DNA of 64,000 nucleotides from Chlorops oryzae (GCA_020466095.1 CM035809.1:8404723-8468722), one strand, 5' to 3'; positions 25,050-36,755 are shown, counted from the stretch's first letter. Made by a program: numbers and translations. The notes: generated by a model not told the origin, from the sequence alone.

Positions 25050-25860
25050 TTGAAGCTTACCTTTACTACCATGGGTTAAATCGATTTATTACAATGCAAG
25101 TAATTTGAAAATTTCGTTTTAAAAATTAAATAATATTAATATTTTAATCGGTTAACTTGGATACAAGCTGAGATGGCGCACAATAACTTCAGTCCAATGT
25201 TTAATTCTATTGAAGCTTTTAAACTGGTTAACTACCGAATTATTCTCGATTTTCCATCAAATTCTATTTGACTATCAAAATTCTGCGTTTTAATTGGGAA
25301 ACATTATATAAAAATAAAATTATTTAATTTCAATAGATTAATCGCCTTAATGACGACCGTCACAGCTGGCCGCCGCACGACACAAATTGGCGTCCATCGT
25401 TAAAATTCTATTTACTCATTTTAAAAATGGAACGAAAGGTTATGATTTCTTCCATCAAATTTTTTGACTTATACAATTTCGGAATTTTCCTAAATTTGCG
25501 GCAATAATTAAAAATTAAATCCTATTTGAAATTCAATATTAAATTGCAATGTGCCACAAGCTCGAGAGCGCTCCGCCGCCGCATCATCAAACTGCGCGTT
25601 CCACTTCCAGTGTCAAAACTATTACCTTTCAAAAAGGAATCGAATTTATTGATTTTCCATCAATTTTATTGACTTACTCAAACCAAAATTTCCTGAAGAA
25701 ACGTCTTTCCAAATATGCAGCAATAAAATAAAAAAAATGCCCCTATTTGGACAACTCAAATTAGATTGCATGCTGCCATTTAAGGCTCAGACGACGCGCC
25801 ATCACCGCCCGCCGGCAACAATTGCCGTCGTTGCCACCGTTACCCATTTTCAATTTTTCA
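25050..25860. repeat. Degenerate ~200-bp tandem repeat
   Basis: The motif TTCCATCAAATT...TTGACTTA recurs at about 25248, 25454 and 25655. It is followed each time by CGGCAATAA-like and AATTAAATT-like stretches and a GC-rich patch (GGCCGCCGCACGAC, GCTCCGCCGCCGCATC, GACGCGCCATCACCGC). Spacing is about 200-206 bp. Confidence 0.5.
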
Positions 25861-26142
25861 CTTCACATTTTTTTGAAAAAGTTTTTTTTTTTTTTGTTTT
25901 TTTGATCTTCCATTTCAATTTTACAGGCTTTTTTTTCATAATTGATTGTGGTGTGACATAACGCGTTGCACTGGTTACGTTCGCAATTATATGAAATTTA
26001 ATATGTTTCCTTTTGCTGGTGGCGCACAACATGAACCAAACAAATGAGCCTGAGCGCGCCGAAGCACACAATGCCACATGCCAGCGTAGTACGTAATCGG
26101 GCAGCCATGCAGCCACAGACAGCCACCACCACCACACCATCA

Positions 26143-26165
26143 ACAACAACAACAACAACAACAAA
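26143..26165. repeat. CAA microsatellite
   Basis: Run of CAA/ACA triplets. It lies in a locally GC-richer region (25.8-26.6 kb) with GAT, CGT and AAT triplet tracts that produce long but unconvincing open frames. Confidence 0.8.
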
Positions 26166-29078
26166 GCCATCTACTTACTGCCAGATGACAACATCAAAGT
26201 GAAAATCCATCACAGGCCGGCGGCGGCGCACACAGAGAGGCTTATTTTCCCACTAAGCCCACCAGTCGAGACACCGAGATGCAACGACGACGATGATGAT
26301 GATGAACGCTCTCGGCCTGGGCTTATTGCCCAAGCTGCATTAAAGCGACGCGACAGCGATTATTTTTTTGTTATCTTGACGCGACTTTTCTACTTGTTTA
26401 GCCATTTTTGGTCTTCTCGACTTGAAGGCGTTAGAAACAAATTTGGATTTGGAGCTGCAAGACCGCGCTGCTGGCATCGCCATAGTCAATCGTCGTCATC
26501 ATCGTCGTCGAATGAGCCAATGATGGCAACAGTAATCGTAATAGTAATAATAATAATGATAATGGCCATAAAATATAATAACAATAATAATTTAGCAGCA
26601 ATGAGGCCTTAACGATAATGTGTGCGCATGCAACGAACGACGACGATGCATCAATATATTTTTTTTTTTTTTTTGGCAATTCCTCCTTTGGAGATTTTGT
26701 TGGAGGTCGGCCCGATTTTTGAATTTTCGATTTTTCCTCCATCTGAATCAAACTGCAGTCCATAGAAATGATGAATTACTCAAATTTCTTGCTGTGCTTT
26801 GATGCTTCTCTCTTTACACGTTGTTGTTGTTGTTGTTGAATTTTCTAATCCCATCCATGGTTGCCATACTCCGTACAATCGCATTAATCAACTCATACAT
26901 AGCGGATTAACATAATTTAAGAAAATTTCCATTTAATTTGATTTCGCATTCGTGATTTCGGAGTTTATTAGAGCGCCTGTCTGTCTGTCTGTTGGTCTGT
27001 CGGTCGGTCGGACTGAATTGAGTTGAACACTGATCTGAATGGTTCCTTTGACTTTGAGTAATGATTTTTTATGGAGCGCAAATTAATTGTTTATTTTCTT
27101 TGGATTTTCGTTTTTTTTTATCGCGGTTTTAAATTGAAAATGGACATGGTGTTCCTTTTTTTTTTTTTTCTTGGGCCTGGTAGTAAATTTAATAAGTCAC
27201 GAAAAAATTAGTGCATTCAAAGAAATAGTGCAAGAGGCTTAAGGGCTTTTAAAAGTGCTGTTTATCAAAATAAGAGTGAAAAATGAGCCGATTTTGTACA
27301 GTTTTTTTTTTCCTATTGAAATTTTTTCAAATTTTTGGTTACGTAAAAACGAGTCTTTTCCGAAATTCTTCTGTTGGAAAATTATTATTTTTCACATTTT
27401 TAAAACTATTTCATTTTAATTAAATTTTTTTTTAATTTTTATTTTATTTTAATATTATTTATTTTTAATTATTTTTTCAATTTATTTTATTTATTTTGTT
27501 TACATTTTAATTTAATTTTTTTATTATTTTTATATTATTTTATTTTTTTTATTTTTTCAATTTATATTATATATAGTTTTTTTTAAATTTATTTATTTTT
27601 TTTCAAATTTTTTAAAGGTTTTTTGTGTATACTTTTCAATTAATATTTGTTGTTTACCAAGGTGTTCCCTCTCTAGGTTCGTTTCAAAGCTTTCTATTTT
27701 GGCTTTATCGAAACCGGAAAAACCTCTGCCCACTGGTGAAATCTCCCAAGAAAGGATGTGTCCTATTTTAACGCATTATCGAACAGGACCATTCCTGAAC
27801 AAAACTTTCCCATACACTCGTGTTCTAACAAGAAATTAGTTCTCCTAATTGGCTTAGGCAGCAGTACCCAATCAGTTTCCAGCGATTTTAGGGCCCACTA
27901 GGGTTTGTCATACGATTTTTTGTAATGATTTCGAATTTTCAGTAGACCTTGAAATACCTTGAAAGACCTTAAGGTGCCAGCACAACTTGTTCCTAGTATT
28001 CATACTTAGTCTCTTTACTTTCAAATGGTGGTCCAAACATTAGGTACTCTATTTTCTGAATTGTGTTATGAAGGCTCTGAAAATCCTCTCGTACGACTTC
28101 AAGGAAATATTTTTTAGATTCTGTTCAAAATTGATCACATGGACCTATTCATGTTGTCAAAAGTTATAGTATTTTATATTAAAAAGAAGCAACCGTACCG
28201 CGTTTAGAACACGGTTTCCATTTTTGTGCTCTTTTTCTTATACAAGAATATTGAGAGCAATCGTTTATTATCAATAAAAAGGGCAATTGCTTTTAAAGAT
28301 GTTGTTTGAGGATGACTCTTATCGAACCTTAATGTCTCGATTTGAAACTGGCCCTAATATGATCCTATAATATCCATCTCAAGGCCTTTTGGGCATAACA
28401 TCCGTATGCGTAGGTACATAGGTACTCATATACATATAAAATGCCCCATGTAACATCTTAGATAGATTGTGTATATAGTTTGGGAGCCAATGATATGTGA
28501 ATTAGATCCAGCTTTTTTATGTGCTCGATTTTTGAATTAACATTGTAAATTGGACTGTATAATAGACAAAGGAATGAGACTAATTTTATGAGATGAGTCG
28601 ATCGGACTCAATGTCTTACTACTTATTTTCTGTATGTATAGAGTCCAGGAGGTCTTTCCCTCTTTCAAAGCATCGCTGCTAGCTTAAATCTCTAATACTT
28701 CACAGTATTAGGCCTCATTTAAGCCTCATTTTTTTTTTCATTTGGGGCATTTTTTGTATCCTGGAATAAATGTTTAAATCCTATGGAATTTTTTAGGTGG
28801 AAAAACTTCAAACAATCTCCATCATAACCTTCTAACCAATTTCCTAGCCCATTTCAATCCAGAAAAAAAACTTTTTTAAAGAACATTTTAAAAGCTTTCT
28901 AAGCAAATTTTTCCCATCCTTAAAATATGAAATACCATAAAGCAAACTTTTAAATAAACTTTAACCACAGTTCTCCACACTCATTGAGGCTGACAGCTCG
29001 GAAAAGTGCAGCATTGAAGCATGCCGCCTAACTGTCTGCACGTCACAGTTCACACCTGAAATGAAACGTAACTCGAGA

Positions 29079-29080
<2 letters not shown>

Positions 29081-29108
<28 letters not shown>
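29081..29108. repeat. GACA microsatellite
   Basis: About seven perfect AGAC units. Related (GNC)-type tracts in the complementary sense occur near 23130-23165 and 26975-27010. Confidence 0.85.
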
Positions 29109-29109
<1 letters not shown>

Positions 29110-30729
29110 GAGCAATGAGAAAATTCTAGAAACAAGCTCCGTAGAGCAAGACCAATTCTCGTTGGTCCCCCGCTGTGCTTCGCAGCAGTGAAGAAACTTT
29201 TTATTTGTGCAGCGATAACTCTATTTTTAGCGTTCACTCCAGCGACGTGATGACAGTGATGCTTCTCTCTATGATTCCGTTCTCTCGGTCCATGCCGTTT
29301 AAGACATATTTTTTCTTCTTCTTTTCTTTAAAGCATCCATAAAAAACCCCACCGTCCACACAATTTAGTAATGAACTAACTCAATTCTTAATTCATCAGA
29401 AAAATTATGACGTGCATTCGGCCGCTTCGACACGAGCGTTCAAGTCGTCAGCTGTGAAGAAAATTCTTTTTTTACACGTTCATTGACTCTTTGACATTTT
29501 ACCGTTTAAAAGAATAATACCATAGTTTCATCTACTCTCCATCGCTCTCGTTCTCTCACTCTTCCTCGCTCCCTCCCCCTTCTCTGTCTCTCATATCCCT
29601 CTCTCTTCTCTCTCTGTCTATCGGTTGTGTTTTGAACTGGCAGGGAAATTACTACTTACCAAGCTTCACTTACGGTTGGCAGTGATGGGAAAATCAATTC
29701 GACTGGAGCGGTCTCGAGTGTACTGAGCCAGTCAGAACAATTGTTTTCTATGTCATTCTCTATGGTCTTCATGTAAATACTCTAATGCGGAGGACGGAGG
29801 AGTTTGTTGCCTCTTCTTGGAGTGCTGTGTGCAGCACATTTTCAGACACAAAAGCCAACTCTATAATTAGCGCAGAATCTTTCGCCCCACAAATTGAAGC
29901 CCGGGTTTTTTTTTTATTTTTTTTTTTTTTAACTCCCGCGGAACTGTCGGAGTAGAGCGCTTGATGCTTTGATGCTTTATGGCGAAATATATTTTTGCGA
30001 ATGTTTTTTTTCTTCATATTTTTGCAACTTTCGACGTGCTATTTTCGAAGATTTTATTTTTCATTTCCGTCATAGTTTGCTTTCTAAGAAGATGGACAAA
30101 CCTATTTTTTTTTTGCTTACTTTGCAAATTTAATTTTGGGCTTTGATGAGGAGAAAACTAGGTAAATCGAAGACAGGAAATGAATGGTTTATTTTCTAGT
30201 AGAAGTAATTTTATTCAGGAAGAAAACCCTTGCTCAGAGATTTCACTCTCGAAAGAAATAATCATCATTTTTCCTGATTTTCTAATTATTCGTTTCATCA
30301 GAGAGGCTTCTTTAACTTGAAATAATCCACGATTAAAATGTTGTACACGCTACACTCTGGTGTTCTTCTTTACAAAAATATTCTGTACCCTAATCGGCCC
30401 ATCATTACCATTTCGTTTGTTCATTTTTCCGAAAGTTGTCAAATCAAATTGGAAACGGACTTCAGTTTTGTACTAAGGAGGTCCAAATGTCTTTAAAAAT
30501 AACATCTGTGTTAAAAAAGTTTTCTTTAATATGATGGAGAACTTTTTAATTTCCCTGTAGGAAGGTTGGAGTAAATTGGTGCCCTGGCGAACGATCCTCG
30601 AGTATAGAAATTTGAACATAGTACATCTGAGTAGAACAAATGGCAGTGGAGACTAACTATAGTTGGCATTTGGTAAACGAAGCGCCTCTAGTCCTCATTA
30701 ATGTTTTTAAATATTCTGATCGCTAATCA

Positions 30730-30803
30730 GACGCTCCTTAGCGCAGTTGATAGTGTGTGCGATTAGCAATCCGGAAGGCTCAAGTTCAATTCCCTGCGCA
30801 AAC
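30730..30803 (+). other. tRNA-like sequence (SINE or tRNA pseudogene), + strand
   Basis: TTAGCGCAGTTGATAG resembles an RNA polymerase III A box/D arm, and GGCTCAAGTTCAATTCC resembles a B box/T arm at normal spacing. The acceptor and anticodon stems do not pair well, so not a functional tRNA. An oppositely oriented tRNA-like sequence lies 130 bp on. Confidence 0.45.
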
Positions 30804-30934
30804 GACAAAATTGTGGAAGAATGGTAAAATTCGTAAAAATTCGAAAAATGCAAACAGTTTTAAAGAAAACACAAGACATTGCCAATGTAAAAATTAAACT
30901 ACTAATTCAGAATAAAAAAAAATCGGAGTTCGCA

Positions 30935-31008
30935 TGGGCGGAGAATTGAATCCGGGCCTTTCGAATTATGGGGCGCATGCGCTACCCACTGAGCTACGAC
31001 AGTTCGGG
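30935..31008 (-). other. tRNA-like sequence (SINE or tRNA pseudogene), - strand
   Basis: On the minus strand TAGCTCAGTGGGTAGCGCA is a good D-arm/A-box sequence, followed about 35 nt later by CCCGGATTCAATTCTCC, a B-box-like segment. The anticodon stem does not pair. Together with the + strand copy it could mark the two ends of one element. Confidence 0.5.
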
Positions 31009-31169
31009 CTGGTCTCCCATCTATAGTAGTATATCAAATGTATTGAATTTGCCCCGTTGTCTCTACTTCTGCACCAGTTCAAACGTGAGTGTCGATTTTC
31101 GAAGGACACTTCGAAGAGTAATTCTGCACTAGTTGGATTTTCTGCAGGGTTTTATTTCCTTTGGAAGCA

Positions 31170-31590
31170 CATATATGTTAACATAAAGTAGGGACTCCTT
31201 AATTTCAATATTTGAAGAACTAAACAGAAAGCTTTAAAGGGTATTTTTTGATGTATTCGAGGCAATAATAAAGCCATAAATGAAAGAAATTACTGCGATT
31301 AGTGCAGGCAATAAAAGTTTTTCTGCATAGGCAACGAATTTACAACAGTTGCTTTACTATTACAGAACACTGTATAATTTTTGTTTAACTTCAGAGCAGA
31401 ACAATATTAACATAAAGTAGGAATTCCTTGACTTAAATATGTATTTTTCTCGGTAATTTGAAGCAATAATAGTACCACAAATGGTTGAAGTTAAAGCGGT
31501 AATTACAAGCAATAAAAGCATTGCTCTCTGTGGTATGAATTTACAACAGCTGCTTTATTATGACAGAGTACTGTATAATTCTTTTACGTT
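31170..31590. repeat. ~220-bp tandem duplication; related copy at 3565-3668
   Basis: Segments at 31170-31380 and 31395-31590 share ACATAAAGTAGG, GGCAATAAAAG, GAATTTACAACAG, TGCTTTA and ACTGTATAATT. A third, older copy of the second half lies at 3565-3668 (AATTATAAGCAGTAAAAACA ... CGCTGTATAATTTG). Confidence 0.6.
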
Positions 31591-32671
31591 TTCATTACTC
31601 AGGATATTGAGATGAGTGCACGAAAGGTCAACTTCGGTTAATCTTTTGAAGTTTTAATGGTTATCAATAGTTAATAAAAACTGTTCACGGTCCACGGTAG
31701 ATTTTTTCCGAAATTGGTACATCATAAAAGAAGTCTCCTTATTGGAATCTCTCATTAGTCTTAATTTTTTTTTTTTTTTTTTAATGCCTTTAAAATAGTT
31801 TGTTGTGTTATCATTCATTTTTAATCCGCATTCGTTTGCATTTGAAATTTCCGATTTCCAGTTACCTCTTTAATTTACTCTTTATGCATAATTTTGAACA
31901 ATATTTTATTGCATAAATTGAACGTTAAATATGATGACTTTTTTTTTTTTTTGAGCTTACTTAAAGCTGGCTTCATGCCATTTTCCTTCAATTCAGCAAA
32001 ATCCAGGCCAATCTGCATTGCCATAAAAATTGATAACTTCAATAAAACTTCACACCAAAAATAAAAGAAAAAATATAAAAAAAATTAAATAGAGCCAAAG
32101 GCAAGTAGTTGCATGAGAAAATCCGAAACCGCAAAGCAATCAAGTCACTGCATCATCTGCAGGTGGCATCGAACGAATGCACGAGGAACTTTTGTGTTTT
32201 CTGTCAGCGATTGGCAGCATAAATTTTCACTTTTTGCAATTTGCATTTTCAAACTTCAAACTCAATTCGCTGAGCAAATGACCATTTGAATGAGGGAATT
32301 TATTTTTATATACATATCTTTTTTTTTTTGAAGATTTATTTAAATTCATTAATGCTGTTTGAATGTATGAGGATTCATAGGAAAATAGTTTTGGAGAAAA
32401 AATTGGCTATTTAATGAGGGTATAAGGAGAGGACTTGATATGAATGATTCGTTCCTAAGTCCCAAAAATGATATTCAGGAGATTTGACAGAAGCGCTGAT
32501 GTCCCTTAGATGGCCAAGAAAGCTTCTTTCGACCCACGCCGTTGCTATCTCACTTCGGAAGGGAATAGGAAGTTATAGTAGCTATGTACGAAAATTTGGA
32601 GCTTTTTGTTTTTCATGAAAAAATAGTTTCTGAAAAATTTTGTGTATGGGACACTACGTACATACATATAT

Positions 32672-34323
32672 TGATAACACAGGCCGACAAAGATTTTGGT
32701 GCCGACGGTTTTGAAACTGATTTAGAATATTTGGACTCAGGTGATTTCAAAAATGTGGTCGGTTTTTCTCTATCAGCTCTAGTTAAAGAGATATAGGCAA
32801 AATATGTTTTTTTCGACTTTGATATACTTAACTGCCATCAACTCGGTTGCTTATTTATATACTTCAAATTTTTTTACAGGAGTGAGAAGCAAAAAGACAG
32901 GTCTTATAACAAATGTAAATTGTTTTCTTGGTTTGTAAGAGTTTATTGGAAATTTTCCAATTCGAAACTGAAAATGTTAGTTTTCCCCCCAAATTTTTCA
33001 ACTTTGAACCCTTTTTTACCCCATTTCCTTCAGTGCAACGCCTCCAAATTGGCATATTTTTGAAAAACACATTTAATTGACAATAAAATGGTGTATAAAT
33101 ATTGATAAGTTCTTGAAAATTGCCGAAGCTATTCAAAGTTTTGAAAAAAAAAAGAAGAGATTCGATGTAAAGTTTATTAGAAAAACACAAGTTTGCTCTG
33201 CAACGTATTTAGTTACATAGTTTTTAGTATTGTACATGAAGAAATTGCCTTTTAAGTGATTTTCTTCAAGGAACGTTTTTTGGGAAATCGCGCATAATTC
33301 CCCAGCAATAGTCTGCCATCATACGAATGTCCCATCTCCCTTGATACCTTTTCTCCATTGTTTTAATATCCTGGCGGAAGCGTTCTCCTTGTTCTTCGCT
33401 GAGATCTCCTAGGTTATGTTGAAAGTGATCTATATGACTATGGAGGTAGTGTACTTTATGCTCATGTTGCAGCCTAAATTTTTAAAGTTCAGGAGCATTT
33501 CTTCAACTAATTCTTTGTAGTTGTCAGTCTTGTTATTTCCGAGGAAACTTTTTACTACTGCTACAAAAGATTTCCAGGCTAATTTTTCTAATTCAGTCAT
33601 AGATGCCATAAAAATTATGGAGTCTTTAATTAGCTGAATTAGATTTGGGGCCCATCAAAAATGCCTGCTTTTAGTTTTTTCAGTGCTTAATCCAGGAAAT
33701 TTTTGGCAAACAAATTGAAAACAATGACCATTTGTATGCAGAGCTGATAAATTTAAAAAGCTGCTATCGATGAATCGTTCGCTACTTGCAGAGCAAACTT
33801 GTGTTTTTCTAATAAACTTTACATCGAATCTCTTCTTTTTTTTTTCAAAACTTTGAATAGCTTCGGCAATTTTCAAGAACTTATCAATATTTATACACCA
33901 TTTTATTGTCAATTAAATGTGTTTTTCAAAAATATGCCAATTTGGAGGCGTTGCACTGAAGGAAATGGGGTAAAAAAGGGTTCAAAGTTGAAAAATTTGG
34001 GGGGAAAACTAACATTTTCAGTTTCGAATTGGAAAATTTCCAATAAACTCTTACAAACCAAGAAAACAATTTACATTTGTTATAAGACCTGTCTTTTCGC
34101 TTCTCACTCCTGTAAAAAAATTTGAAGTATAAAAATAAGCAACCGAGTTGATGGCAGTTAAGTATATCAAAGTCGAAAAAAACATATTTTGCCTATATCT
34201 CTTTAACTAGAGCTGATAGAGAAAAACCGACCACATTTTTGAAATCACCTAAGTCCAAATATTCTAAATGCGTTTCAAAAACTTGCGCACCAAACAAAAA
34301 GTGTATTTTTGTCGGCCTGTGTA
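32672..34323. mobile_element. Fold-back element with ~530-bp inverted arms
   Basis: Left arm about 32672-33204 and right arm about 33786-34323 are near-identical inverted copies around a 581-bp spacer. The outermost 60 bp are more diverged. The ends read CACAGGCCGACAAA inward from both sides, with TAA immediately outside each end, a possible 3-bp duplication. The spacer carries a decayed coding fragment on the minus strand (next entry). The arms contain long mirror-image open frames that are a by-product of their identity. Confidence 0.82.
33235..33800 (-). pseudogene. Decayed transposon protein fragment (EQGERF...YQGRW type)
   Basis: The spacer and inner arm edge translate on the minus strand, over several frames, to FVCQKFPGL, then LIKDSIIFMASMTELEKLAW, KSFVAVVKSFLGN, NLGCNMSIK, LHSHIDHFQHNLGDL, EQGERFRQDIKTMEKRYQG and ADYCWGIMRD. 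I recognise this order from repetitive 'uncharacterized' proteins found in many copies across insect and other animal genomes, but cannot name the transposon superfamily. Frame changes near 33640 and 33465 break it. Confidence 0.68.
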
Positions 34324-34338
34324 ATAGGGTATCTGGGC

Positions 34339-34521
34339 CACTGTTGCCAGTTTAGGGCAATATCCCCTAAATCTGAAGATATCTATGATCTTTAGTGGAT
34401 TCTTAGGGCAGAAAAGTGGTCACTGAAATTTTTATAGGACCAATTTTTTCTCTTTTGGAAGATTTTTAAAATCAGTTTTAGGGAATTTTGGCCTTGTTTT
34501 GAGAAATACAGGGCAACATTG
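34339..34521. mobile_element. hAT-type MITE, copy 1 (183 bp)
   Basis: Begins CACTGTTGCCAG and ends GGCAACATTG, flanked by the octamer ATCTGGGC on both sides (34331-34338, 34522-34529). It shares TTTAGGG...CCCCTAAA and AAAAGTGGTCAC segments with the copy at 45581. It lies only a few bases from the end of the fold-back element. Confidence 0.82.
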
Positions 34522-35148
34522 ATCTGGGCTTCGCTCAGGTACCACAATTTTTATACAGATGGGTTAATGGATAAAATCATTTAATTGAAACAAATTGAAA
34601 AAAAAATTTGAGACTTAAAAGTACTAAGTATTTATTTCCATATACGATACTTCCTGTGTCGTTGAAGGGACATCTAGTTCGTCCATCTCAGTTAACCCTT
34701 TCGCGCCTACTGGGAAAATAAGTCCCACTCAGTTAAAACTTGATTTTTTCTAGTGGGAGATATGTGTCCCATCTGAAACTGTTATTGGGATTATATAACT
34801 CAGGATAACCGAAGGACATTCGAAATTTATGAGTACAGCAGTTTCGCTATATAAGAAAGTCGATTTTGTCAAGAAATTTCATTCTTTTATCCGGTTTTTT
34901 CTTATATAAGAACCCGTTTTTTAAAAAAATTCTCTTTAAAAAAAAAAACCGTTTATAAGAAAAATTTTTCTCATATCAACTACCGATATTTGAAAATAGG
35001 GGTGTTAAATTCTTGATAGAACCAAGTTTCTTATATACAAATTTTTCCATAAAAAAGAGATTTTGGGTTTGGTAAACAGTTTCTTAAAAGGGAGTTTTTC
35101 TTATATACGAGTTTTTTATATACAAACATTTTTGTACAGAGCTTAATA

Positions 35149-36431
35149 TTAGGTGTAGTAAAAAGAAATCCATTATTTTTGCATTAAATTGAGGGCTTTA
35201 TTTAAGATAGTTAGAATGACCCGATTTAGGTCAAATATGCGCCGTTTTGTTCGATAACTTGTTGCCATTTTAAAGGTAATTTCATTATGCCTCTCTCATA
35301 GAAGCCCTCGTTCCTATTAGCAAAAAATTGAGACAGTCGAATTTCAGAAGCCTCTCTTGAAGCGAATGTTTCAACAGCAAAATTGTTCGCCATGGACAGG
35401 AACAGATGGTAATCACTTGGTGCCAGGTCCGGACTATAAGGTGGATGCAGAAGAACCTCCCAACCAAACTCCCGGAGCTTCTGGCGAGTCACTATCGATG
35501 TGTGTGGCCTGGCGTTGTCCTGATGGAACACAATTCCTCTCCTATTGGCCAAAGCTGGCCGCTTATGGGCGATTGCTTCCTTCAGACGGTTCAATTGTTG
35601 ACAGTAGAGTTCCGAGTTAAGAGTTTTGCCGTATGGGAGCAGCTCATAGTAGATAATTCCCTGCCAATCCCACCAAACACACAGCAAAACCTTCCTGGCC
35701 GTCAATCCTGGCTTGGCCACCGTTTCCGCCGGTTCACCGTGTTTCGACCACGACCGTTTTCGCTTGACGTTGTCGTAAGTGACCCACTTTTCATCACCAG
35801 TCACCAACCGCTTCAGAAATGGGTCGATTTCGTTGCGGTTCAGCAGCGATTCGCAGATGGAAATTCGGTCTATGAGGTTTTTTTGCGTTAACTCGTGTGG
35901 CACCCATACATCGAGCTTCTTTGTGTATCCAGCCTTATTCAAATGGTTCCAAACGGTTTTTTGTGCAATCTTTAGCTCTTTTGCAATCGAAACAGTGCTA
36001 ACATGATGGTCGGACTCGATAATTTCCATGATTTTATCGACATTTTCGACAATTGGCCTTCCAGTGCGTGGTGCATCCTTGACATCGAAGTTACCGGAAC
36101 GGAATCGACGAAACCAAAATTGCGCATGATTGGCTGTTTACAGTCCATAAACGCTATTCACATTTTCAGCCGCCTGGCTTGCGTTTTCTCCCTTATCGAA
36201 GAAAAAACTGTAAAATGTAGCGAATTTTCTCTTTGCTGATGTCCATCTTTGACAAGCTCTCAAACAAAACTGAATCAATCAATCAAAAAAGTGTCAAAAA
36301 AGCTTTTTTAGTAGGAACTGTCATCTTTCTAATGCCCCCTAGCGGAACACGATCGGACTTATACAACGCGAGATGCAGATAAATAACGCCATCTATTGGA
36401 AAAATAATGGATTTCTTTTTACTACACCTAA
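35149..36431 (-). mobile_element. Full-length mariner element (Tc1/mariner, irritans-like)
   Basis: The element is 1,283 bp, the usual mariner size. Terminal inverted repeats of about 32 bp begin TTAGGTGTAGTAAAAAGAAA at each end and are flanked by TA at 35147-35148 and 36432-36433. It carries a minus-strand transposase (separate entry). It sits inside an older TTAA-flanked element. The near-perfect TIRs suggest a fairly recent insertion. Confidence 0.95.
35226..36246 (-). pseudogene. Mariner transposase, broken near its N-terminus
   Basis: DDE/D transposase that cuts and pastes mariner at TA sites. The body (from 36029 to the stop at 35226) is open for 267 codons. It includes WVPHEL, VTGDEKWVTYDN (first Asp), FHQDNARPHT (second Asp) and YSPDLAPSDYHLF (third Asp). 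There are 34 residues between the second and third Asp, giving the mariner DD34D signature. The original ATG appears at 36246 (MDISKEKIRYILQ), but a one-base frameshift in the T run near 36202-36207 and an in-frame TAA at 36140-36138 (small deletion after VYG) separate it from the helix-turn-helix and catalytic parts. The N-terminal paired-like DNA-binding region is therefore not made in frame. Not likely active. Confidence 0.92.
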
Positions 36432-36699
36432 TATAAATGGACTTGGTGCCCTGAGATTCCTTTCTTAAAAGCGGATTTTTCTTATACATGAGTTTCTTAT
36501 ATAGCGAAACTACTGTATGCAGAACATGTATTCTTTTTGCACCTTTATCCATTTCTGCAATCAGTTTTTTTTAAAAAAGCGTGTGTTAAAAAAAAAAAAA
36601 ACTCCGGCGCGAAAGGGTTAAAGGTTCAGACTCGGCCGAGAGTGATCTCAAAAATTTAATTGGTCAAATCAAAATCTAATAAGTCAAATTCTTTGGAAC

Positions 36700-36702
<3 letters not shown>

Positions 36703-36755
<53 letters not shown>
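36703..36755. repeat. 53-nt poly-T run
   Basis: An uninterrupted T run 80 bp beyond the end of the TTAA element at 36617. It may be a genuine poly-A/T slippage tract or consensus error; no retroposon body was recognised beside it. Confidence 0.75.

Larger units (their letters stand above)
25861..30729. other. No gene seen
   Basis: 25.9-26.9 kb is rich in triplet repeats (CAA, GAT, CGT, AAT, GTT). 27.37-27.62 kb is nearly pure A/T. A CT-rich stretch lies at 29,530-29,625. Short open frames only. Confidence 0.5.
34696..36617. mobile_element. TTAA-flanked element hosting the mariner insertion
   Basis: Ends CCCTTTCGCGCC and GGCGCGAAAGGG are inverted copies, each bordered by TTAA (34692-34695, 36618-36621). 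Inner segments are also inverted: the stretch near 34840 reading TTTCGCTATATAAG pairs with one near 36490 reading TTATATAGCGAAA. Removing the mariner (35149-36431 and one TA) leaves about 640 bp without coding sequence, a non-autonomous element of piggyBac-like target choice. Confidence 0.8.

Noticed and set aside
26199..26612. 137-codon + strand open frame with Asp and Ser runs
   Set aside because: Generated by triplet microsatellites (GAT, TCG, AAT); no domain or splice support.
32864..34125. Two identical 108-codon open frames in opposite orientation
   Set aside because: They are the same stretch of the inverted arms of the fold-back element, not paired genes.
35357..35891. Plus-strand open frames of 87 and 161 codons
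   Set aside because: Antisense shadows of the mariner transposase.
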